NCBI GenBank assembly: GCA_948759685.1
Contig: CAQBGY010000165.1
Coordinates: forward strand, 1-7,036
From: an uncultured Eubacterium sp.
Lineage (GTDB): Bacteria > Bacillota_A > Clostridia > Lachnospirales > Lachnospiraceae
DNA: 7,036 nt
Direction: 5' to 3'
Part shown: one piece after another, positions 1 through 5,127 of the stretch
Position numbering within the stretch: position 1 is the stretch's first letter
Layout: each line of letters begins with the position of its first letter
Translations under genes and position numbers: made by a program
Notes under the pieces: model-generated
Databases searched by the model: none
What the model was told of the DNA's origin: nothing
What the model saw: the letters and a program-made list of their open reading frames with translations, nothing else

Positions 1-72
1 TTGTTTTTAAGTATTGGAAAAATGAAGAAGATGAAAAACTGTTTGGCGGATTTGCAGGAAGCAATAAGGTGA
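1..72 (+). CDS. 3' end of an upstream gene, possibly the RADAR ATPase gene rdrA (partial)
   Basis: Frame 1 is open from the left edge to a TGA at 70-72 and encodes a short, basic, helix-prone tail ending in NCLADLQEAIR. Its stop codon overlaps the GTG start of the next gene as GTGA, a common sign of translational coupling in an operon. In RADAR loci the ATPase gene rdrA lies directly upstream of rdrB, so the position fits RdrA, but 23 residues carry no recognisable domain. The competing reading is that frame 3, also open from base 3, is the true 5' part of the deaminase gene. Base periodicity over so short a stretch does not decide between them. Confidence 0.45.
   Translation: MFLSIGKMKKMKNCLADLQEAIR
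56..61 (+). promoter_or_regulatory. Ribosome binding site of the rdrB-like gene
   Basis: AGGAAG lies 7 bases before the GTG at 69. Together with the GTGA stop/start overlap, this is the main argument for starting the deaminase at 69 rather than beyond the window edge. Confidence 0.5.
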
Positions 73-2381
73 CACTATTTCATAGTTTGAGCAGTCATAT
101 TCCGATGGATGTGGTTGCGATTGTTTATATGATTATGAATCAAAAGTGTCCAAATATAAATTGTCTTGATAATTTTTATGGAAATATAGAGGTAGCAGAC
201 CAGCAGCTTGCGCGTATATTGGAGACAGGCGTCGCTGAAAACCATCTGCACAAGGGAGTTTCCAGAACATTTCCTAGTATTTGGGATTCCTTGATGGAAC
301 CATTAACAGCAAAGAAGGGGAAGTATTTTCAAAATATGAAGTTCGTGAATGGCACAGAGGAACAGAATGCGCGCGTATTGTTTCGCATATTGGGATGTGG
401 AATTGTGAGAGCATATCTGATTTTTGCTATGACTGGAAAGGGAAACGAACTACTCAAAGAAGATATTCAGGACGAAGTGCTGGGGCTTGTGCATGATTTT
501 CAAGAGGGACAGCCGTTTGAAAACCGGTTTAAACTTGAATTTTGGCATGTGCAGTATAGTGCAAAGGATAACGAAAAAAATATAATTTCTTATTTTGTAA
601 ATTTGTGGAATGGCTTGACCAAAAATCTGCCCAAAGATGTTTTTGAGGGAAAATTCTGTACGTTGGTGCTGGAAAATGATAGTGAAATTCATACATTAGA
701 CGAAAATATATTTTTATATCATGTGTTGCGGATTTTGCTGGAAGCTGAAACAGACATTCAACAGCCAGTCAGCCAGAAAGATGATCAGAAGGAAGTTGAT
801 ATAAAACGCTGTATCATGCAATATCTGCGTGTTAGAAATTATTTGTTTCATAAAAGTGTCCAGCAAAAAACGATTAAAGGGCTGGATTATTTTCAACAGG
901 AGCATTATCGAGTAAATTCTGCATTGAATCATGCGAATATAAACAACTTTTGGGAGACAGCACTCAGAGAACAGCTACAGAACAGAGATTTGCGCAAGAT
1001 TGAATTTCGAACATCTATGCCCGAGGCTTATAGCGAATTTAAAAAGGATGTTGTTCATTTTCTGAAGGCCTATCATAAAATCATTACAGAAGATTATTGT
1101 AATAATGGAGTGCCCTATAAGCGAATCCCGCAGGCAGGATTAGTAATTCATTTTCTGAAACGGGAGGATGAGACCGCTTTAGAGAAGTGTTTCCACAATG
1201 GGAAACTGGATTGTTCGTATTTTCAATTTGGACAGCTTCAACAGTCGTATAGAAAGCAGATCGACGCATTCACACAACTGCGTAGTGAATTTACTGAGTT
1301 GAGTAAGTATTTGGTTGGAATAGATGCAGCAAGTCTGGAAAACGCGACCCCTGTATGGGTTTTTGCGCCGATTTTTGAAAAGGCGCGAGACAGCAGTATT
1401 GACTTAATTGGCAGAAGCTCTAATGACAGAAATTATATGCAGAGTCTTGGTTTCACTTTTCATGCTGGAGAAGATTTTCGCCATATACTTTCTGGTTTAC
1501 GCCGAATAGATGAGGTTGTAGAACACTTAAAGTTTCATGCAGGAGACCGAATTGGCCATGGAATCGCGCTTGGACTCAATCCGCAAAAATGGAGAGAACA
1601 GAATCCGGTAGTTATACTTCCACAACTTGAAGCACTGGAGAATTATCTATGGGCATATGATACATTGAGTAATCATTACAGCAATTTTCAGGCAGCAATA
1701 CTTACTTTTATGGAAAAGCGGATTTATGAGCTTTCGAGAAAAATATATGGAGGAGATAAAGAAGGTATTGCGACAGAGCTGCTCATAGACGGATATCGTA
1801 AGCTGTTTTCTTTTAAAACTGATATCATATCATGTGATGCATTTGTGATGGCGGAGAGAGAGCTGTGTAGAAAATTAGCTGATGAAGAGCCGATTCAGTG
1901 GAGACCTGAACTTGTAACCGCAGCAAGACATTGTAAAGTGTTTGTAAAAAAGATGGAAAAGCCCATTCATTGCGAGATTACCCAACAGGATATACTGATC
2001 ATAGAAGAATTGCAGAAAATTCTCAAGAAGAAATTAGGTCAAAAGGGAATTGTTTTGGAGGTGAACCCCTCTTCAAACACAGCAATTGCTGATTTAGATA
2101 TATTGTATGAAAATCAGTTTTATCAACTAAATCAGTTAAATGATGAACAAAATATAATAGTTTGTATAAATTCAGATGATCCTGCGGTTTTTAATACAAA
2201 TGTGTCAAATGAGCTGGCATATATTTATTATGGAATGCTGGAAAAAGGTATCAGCAGGGAGGCGGCACTGCTCTGGATAGACAGGGTACGCAAGAATGGG
2301 CTGAACAGTTCTTTTATTCATCATGAGGAGTCAGATCTGGCATTAGTGAGAAATCTGACAGAATTAATTCAAAGAATATAG
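69..2381 (+). CDS. rdrB: RdrB-like adenosine deaminase of a RADAR anti-phage system
   Basis: This 770-residue protein belongs to the adenosine deaminase metal-dependent hydrolase fold. Visible motifs are zinc-binding H59-L-H61 (NHLHKG), GIDA at 418-420 in the position of the GxDxAG strand, HAGE at 465-468 with catalytic Glu468, RIGHG at 493-498 with His497, LEVNPSSN at 663-670, and SDDP at 702-705 with Asp703 and Asp704. All residues needed for zinc binding and deamination are present. In mouse ADA, the interval from His17 to His214 is about 197 residues, and here it is about 404. From His238 to Asp295 it is 57, and here it is about 206. Such insertions and total size fit RdrB, a cage-forming deaminase that works with the ATPase RdrA to convert adenosine to inosine in RNA and/or nucleotides during infection. 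An ordinary housekeeping Add is excluded by size. The protein has no signal peptide or membrane segment, so it is cytoplasmic. No accessory membrane gene (rdrC/rdrD type) follows. GTG start chosen from a GTGA overlap and AGGAAG; the frame is open to base 3, so a start beyond the window remains possible. Confidence 0.85.
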   Translation: MTLFHSLSSHIPMDVVAIVYMIMNQKCPNINCLDNFYGNIEVADQQLARILETGVAENHLHKGVSRTFPSIWDSLMEPLTAKKGKYFQNMKFVNGTEEQNARVLFRILGCGIVRAYLIFAMTGKGNELLKEDIQDEVLGLVHDFQEGQPFENRFKLEFWHVQYSAKDNEKNIISYFVNLWNGLTKNLPKDVFEGKFCTLVLENDSEIHTLDENIFLYHVLRILLEAETDIQQPVSQKDDQKEVDIKRCIMQYLRVRNYLFHKSVQQKTIKGLDYFQQEHYRVNSALNHANINNFWETALREQLQNRDLRKIEFRTSMPEAYSEFKKDVVHFLKAYHKIITEDYCNNGVPYKRIPQAGLVIHFLKREDETALEKCFHNGKLDCSYFQFGQLQQSYRKQIDAFTQLRSEFTELSKYLVGIDAASLENATPVWVFAPIFEKARDSSIDLIGRSSNDRNYMQSLGFTFHAGEDFRHILSGLRRIDEVVEHLKFHAGDRIGHGIALGLNPQKWREQNPVVILPQLEALENYLWAYDTLSNHYSNFQAAILTFMEKRIYELSRKIYGGDKEGIATELLIDGYRKLFSFKTDIISCDAFVMAERELCRKLADEEPIQWRPELVTAARHCKVFVKKMEKPIHCEITQQDILIIEELQKILKKKLGQKGIVLEVNPSSNTAIADLDILYENQFYQLNQLNDEQNIIVCINSDDPAVFNTNVSNELAYIYYGMLEKGISREAALLWIDRVRKNGLNSSFIHHEESDLALVRNLTELIQRI

Positions 2382-2432
2382 ATACAGGAGGGCAGAACAA
2401 ATTCGTATTCATTGATCAATTCTGCCCTGTAT
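2382..2432. terminator. Hairpin between convergent genes, possible bidirectional terminator
   Basis: The left arm ATACAG (2382-2387) plus GGCAGAA (2391-2397), with a 3-base GAG bulge, pairs with TTCTGCC (2420-2426) and CTGTAT (2427-2432). This gives 13 base pairs around a 22-base loop. It starts directly after the rdrB-like stop and ends 6 bases before the stop of the PIN gene on the other strand. There is no clear T-run on either side (GTATTTGCATTTATG on the + strand, CTATATTCTTTG on the - strand), so it is not a canonical intrinsic terminator. Confidence 0.5.
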
Positions 2433-2438
2433 TTGCAT

Positions 2439-3191
2439 TTATGATCGTTCCGAATAATCGGGCGAGATCAGTTTTAGATTTAGCGATTTACATATCGGTT
2501 CGAAATCTTTTTTATTACTGCTGCAAATCACAGTATCTGTTAAACCCAGGATTTCAGAAGCAATTACAGTATCGCCTAATTTCATACAGTTGATTCCTTT
2601 AAATTGATTTGGATCTAACAATGCACTTTTAATGATTTTTTTTAAATCGTCATTATATTCTGGGTTTTTCAGCAGTTTTTTTAATTCATTTTGGCGTTTT
2701 TCCCAAAACTCACATATGCAGCATTGTTTGTTCTTTTTGGAACATAAAATATTTTTCAAAATAGGAATACCATCTTCATATATAACAGTTGCTTTAGCAC
2801 GGTAACAATTTGTATTATCTAATATATCAATAAGGTCTTCGTTAAAACGTCCAATTAAAATGTCTACATAATTTTCCAGACTATCCTTGATTAAATCTAA
2901 ATCATAACTGCAATTAGCAGCTATATTATTAAACAATTTAAAAATACGCGATTGACTGCGTCCAAAAATATTTTCCGTGATTCTGCATCCGGTCTGTTTT
3001 ATGTCGTTCTCCTGCAAAAATATGTTATATAAAGTTACAAAATCATTGACGATATTCTTATAATATTCTCCTAAAACATATGTTGAGGAAATTAATTGTT
3101 TTCCTTTTAAAACTTCATTAATTCGAGCAATTCGTCTATCTGATCCAAATATGCGGTCAATCTGTATTGTTGTATCCAATAGTGCCTTCAT
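2439..3191 (-). CDS. Large PIN-domain protein, probable RNase, third gene of the operon
   Basis: This 250-residue soluble protein has PIN-fold hallmarks split between its ends. The first strand is KALLDTTIQID with Asp6. SSTYVLGEYYKN carries Glu42. The C-terminal part has LGDTVIAS with Asp207, then VICSSNKKDF (221-230) with Asn226 and Asp229, and a closing strand KLISP. These match the acidic residues that bind metal in PIN nucleases, so single-strand RNA cleavage is the likely activity. Classical VapC toxins are about 130-150 residues; here about 150 mainly helical residues (roughly 50-200) are inserted. The insert includes a lysine-rich cysteine cluster, C150 and C157-C158-x-C160, that might bind metal. 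The ATG sits right before the first strand and has GGGAG 6 bases upstream. It begins 3 bases after the stop of the 185-aa gene, so the two are surely co-transcribed and probably functionally paired. The PIN call is by motif reading only; the substrate is unknown. Confidence 0.7.
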   Translation of the reverse strand: MKALLDTTIQIDRIFGSDRRIARINEVLKGKQLISSTYVLGEYYKNIVNDFVTLYNIFLQENDIKQTGCRITENIFGRSQSRIFKLFNNIAANCSYDLDLIKDSLENYVDILIGRFNEDLIDILDNTNCYRAKATVIYEDGIPILKNILCSKKNKQCCICEFWEKRQNELKKLLKNPEYNDDLKKIIKSALLDPNQFKGINCMKLGDTVIASEILGLTDTVICSSNKKDFEPICKSLNLKLISPDYSERS

Positions 3192-3194
3192 GTA

Positions 3195-3752
3195 TTACTC
3201 CCATGATACCATTGTCCTCAATCCAGCTTCTCTTAAATCTTTTTCAACTGACAGAACCAAGTTCGTATCTTCTGTTTCATAGCCGCGAATGAGTTTTAGT
3301 ATTTTCTTAAATTCTTCAAGCTGTTTATCACTAAATACACTGTTATCACAGTTTAACTTTAGTACACTTCTAAAAAGTACAATTACTTTTCTTTTGTTAT
3401 TGCTGATATAACCATTTTTATATAAAATATCTAATTGCTTAATGATTCTGGTAACATACTGGATTTGGATTCGAATATCGTCATTATCTTCCATATTCTC
3501 TAGAACATCTAGCATTTTATCAAGATTTACGTTTATTATGCCTTTTCCTTTTGAGTATTCTTGCTTTGCGGATGGATTAAAGGGAACGGTAATCACGTAA
3601 TTCAAGTTTGACTTTATCGGATTCTCTTTCATTAAATATTTATTCTGCAGTATGTCCTTGTCATGCTTTACAACGTCTTTGAATGATTCATGGCTAGAGG
3701 GAAGATCATTTTTCTGCATATAGTAAGCAACAAATGTTTGATTATTATCCAT
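3195..3752 (-). CDS. Hypothetical 185-aa protein, partner of the PIN protein
   Basis: I do not recognise this family. The protein is soluble, charged and mostly helix-prone, with one cysteine (Cys135) and no signal peptide or membrane segment. Residues 45-63 (around NLNYVITVPFNPS) look like a strand-loop element. Residues 75-112 and 140-175 look like long amphipathic helices, and the tail ends in MVSWE. The start is the ATG at 3752, not the GTG directly before it at 3755, because AAGGAG lies 6 bases upstream of the ATG and only 3 from the GTG. It lies 18 bases after the 209-aa gene and 3 bases before the PIN gene. By position, immediately upstream of a nuclease, it could be an antitoxin, an inhibitor or a structural partner, but nothing in the sequence proves this and no DNA-binding motif is obvious. 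Confidence 0.75.
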   Translation of the reverse strand: MDNNQTFVAYYMQKNDLPSSHESFKDVVKHDKDILQNKYLMKENPIKSNLNYVITVPFNPSAKQEYSKGKGIINVNLDKMLDVLENMEDNDDIRIQIQYVTRIIKQLDILYKNGYISNNKRKVIVLFRSVLKLNCDNSVFSDKQLEEFKKILKLIRGYETEDTNLVLSVEKDLREAGLRTMVSWE

Positions 3753-3770
3753 CACTGTCTCCTTATAGAC

Positions 3771-4400
3771 TTAACGTAGCTTTTTTTTGATAAGCTCTAA
3801 TTGTTCAATCAAATATGCTAGGTCATTCATGTCACATACAAATTCAAGCGTTCTCCCACTGCTGTCGGTCAGTCCAGCCATCTGCCTTGAATATGCAAAG
3901 TTGGGTAATTTATCATTGACACTCATTTTGATTAAAGCATATTTTACTTCTTCCCCATTGTCAATAATATATTTATTTATGTCTGTCTTAATGGATGAAA
4001 GTTTGCTGAGGATTGTATTTTCTTTAAAGAAATATCTTTTTATCATTTCATCATCAATTATATTTTCTACGATATACTGATATTTTTTATCGACAATATT
4101 TAAAATATCCTCTATATCATTTTGATGTATTTCGTTATCAGAATACCTATTTTTAAGAAAATTCTCCAAGTCGTACTTATCGTAAGAACTGTCTAAGGCT
4201 TCTTCTATAAGTGAACTTACTTCGGTAATAATAATTTTGTTGTATACTGGATTTTCATCTGGAATATCAATAAATATGTTTTTGACACATCCATATAGTA
4301 AATGGGCACTATTATTACGCAGACATTCTATAAAATAATCTGTAGCATTTCTAAAATCTTCCCATGCACTTTGATATCTAAAATCTTCAGGGATATTCAT
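3771..4400 (-). CDS. Hypothetical 209-aa protein with possible COMM-like C-terminus, first gene of the operon
   Basis: This is an acidic, soluble protein of no family I can name with certainty. Residues 8-150 are predicted mainly helical and rich in Asp, Glu, Asn and Lys. Residues 152-209 change character: strand-like VKYALIKMSVN, then YSRQMAGLTDSSGRTLEFVCD, then a final amphipathic helix DLAYLIEQLELIKKKL. That order (two or three strands with a turn containing SSG, then one terminal helix ending in leucines) resembles the COMM domain of eukaryotic COMMD proteins, a dimerisation module. The match is structural and weak. The ATG has AGGAAGGA ending 10 bases upstream. A TATAAT box lies about 40 bases before the start. 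Being first in a tight three-gene unit, it probably works in complex with the 185-aa and PIN proteins as a sensor or scaffold; this is inference. Confidence 0.75.
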   Translation of the reverse strand: MNIPEDFRYQSAWEDFRNATDYFIECLRNNSAHLLYGCVKNIFIDIPDENPVYNKIIITEVSSLIEEALDSSYDKYDLENFLKNRYSDNEIHQNDIEDILNIVDKKYQYIVENIIDDEMIKRYFFKENTILSKLSSIKTDINKYIIDNGEEVKYALIKMSVNDKLPNFAYSRQMAGLTDSSGRTLEFVCDMNDLAYLIEQLELIKKKLR

Positions 4401-4440
4401 ACTTTTCAGTTCCTTCCTAATTTTTTCATTAATTAAAAAA

Positions 4441-4446
4441 ATTATA
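4441..4446 (-). promoter_or_regulatory. Candidate -10 box for the three-gene operon
   Basis: The minus strand reads exactly TATAAT here, about 40 bases before the ATG of the 209-aa gene and after the stop of the degraded peptidase. No good TTGACA-like -35 element is seen at 16-18 bases. Such a match arises easily in AT-rich DNA, so support is modest. Confidence 0.33.
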
Positions 4447-4488
4447 TGATATATGTGAAAAAGAGTTGTTGATGATATAAGATTTGGC

Positions 4489-4837
4489 TTATTTCATAAC
4501 ATCGTATCTTATTTTATTATGAATGTAACGGTTTAGTCGCTCTGGACGATAGGTAAAAAGATTGTTTCCCGCTGCAATTTGCGGCATTAGCGTTATTGCA
4601 AAAATATTTGCTTCATATTCTTTTATGGTTTCGTCTGTCAGTTCTGAATCCAAGTACCTGTTATAATACCCGTCTGACTATTGGAATATGCATGTATTCC
4701 ATCATCAATAATATCAATAAATTGAACATCTATATCATAAAGAGCAGCGATATCAAAGGGATTATTACATCTGCTGTAATTAATAATGTTATTTGCTTTT
4801 CTTTTATTGCGTCGATTCTTTTGTTTGAAAGTACCAT
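4489..4837 (-). pseudogene. Degraded ImmA/IrrE-type metallopeptidase gene
   Basis: Conceptual translation of the minus strand gives consecutive pieces of one protein in three frames. It begins at ATG 4837 with MVLSNKRIDAIKEK. It continues in a second frame with NNIINYSRCNNPFDIAALYD and onward to DDGIHAYSNS. It ends in a third frame (4677-4489) with LTDETIKEYEANIFAITLMP and a tail closing at TAA 4489. The NPFDIAxxxxIxV opening and the later E-x-EANIFAxxLMP block are typical of ImmA/IrrE (DUF955) peptidases, which cleave XRE-type repressors of integrative elements and phages. The first frame change near 4795 fits loss of one base in an A-rich stretch. Between the second and third pieces, the segment that should carry HExxH is missing, so this is a deletion and not only a sequencing slip. 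An AAGGAG precedes the ATG by 10 bases. No intact product is expected. Confidence 0.6.
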
Positions 4838-4838
4838 T

Positions 4839-4979
4839 TCAAAACATCTCCTTGTTTAATTGAGGTATATCTGCAAAATACTTCACGCAAGTAATGTTAA
4901 CTGTGTTTGGTTCATAAACAATATATATTAGAATATCATGTTTGTATTTAGAATGCAAGGGACAGAATTGGTCAATCAT
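4839..4979 (-). CDS. Possible small ORF of 46 aa upstream of the peptidase remnant
   Basis: The open frame runs from ATG 4979 to TGA 4839 and starts MIDQFCPLHSKYKHDILIYI. Its last codons contain the AAGGAG of the peptidase remnant, and its stop lies one base before that ATG, the spacing expected of genes in one operon. An in-frame stop lies 7 codons before the ATG, and no convincing ribosome binding site precedes it. It may be the surviving 3' part of a longer gene or a chance frame. The family is not recognised. Confidence 0.3.
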   Translation of the reverse strand: MIDQFCPLHSKYKHDILIYIVYEPNTVNITCVKYFADIPQLNKEMF

Positions 4980-5127
4980 TTTTGATAGCAGTATTTATGG
5001 AAAAGTATTTGAGTAAATATTTTATAAGATAATAGAATCAACATTTTATGGAAGAATTATGTCGTTTTTTTGTAGTAAAATATAGGATATTATATTATTT
5101 TATTACAAAAGGAGTAGGACAGACCAA
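4980..5127. other. AT-rich upstream region of the two-HTH regulator
   Basis: No gene is supported in this segment. It holds a short inverted repeat at 5003-5022 (TATTT, GAGT spacer, AAATA, with outer A-T pairs and one G-T pair), a weak -10-like TATATT at 5091-5096, and the ribosome binding site AAAAGGAG at 5107-5114. The promoter of the regulator should lie here, but no clear -35 element is visible. Confidence 0.3.
5107..5114 (+). promoter_or_regulatory. Ribosome binding site with unusually long spacing for the two-HTH regulator
   Basis: AAAAGGAG is a strong Shine-Dalgarno match but ends 13 bases before the ATG at 5128, longer than the usual 5-9. No other in-frame ATG, GTG or TTG lies between it and 5128, so this start is kept. 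Confidence 0.5.

Noticed and set aside
3..68. Extension of the deaminase gene to the left edge in frame 3
   Set aside because: The frame is open and protein-like, but the GTGA overlap with frame 1 and AGGAAG before GTG 69 favour a start at 69. Not fully excluded.
3753..3755. GTG as start of the 185-aa gene
   Set aside because: It is only 3 bases from AAGGAG, whereas the next codon, ATG at 3752, is 6 bases away and the better start.
3787..4080. Plus-strand open frame of 97 codons resembling a membrane protein
   Set aside because: It lies wholly antisense to the well-supported 209-aa gene, which has its own ribosome binding site and operon context.
4477..4492. Small inverted repeat ATAAG-CTTAT at the end of the peptidase remnant as a terminator
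   Set aside because: Only 5 base pairs, AT-rich, and no T-run follows on the minus strand.
4596..4859. Plus-strand open frame of 87 codons with hydrophobic stretches
   Set aside because: It is antisense to the peptidase remnant, has no good ribosome binding site, and its hydrophobicity is what AT-rich antisense DNA gives.
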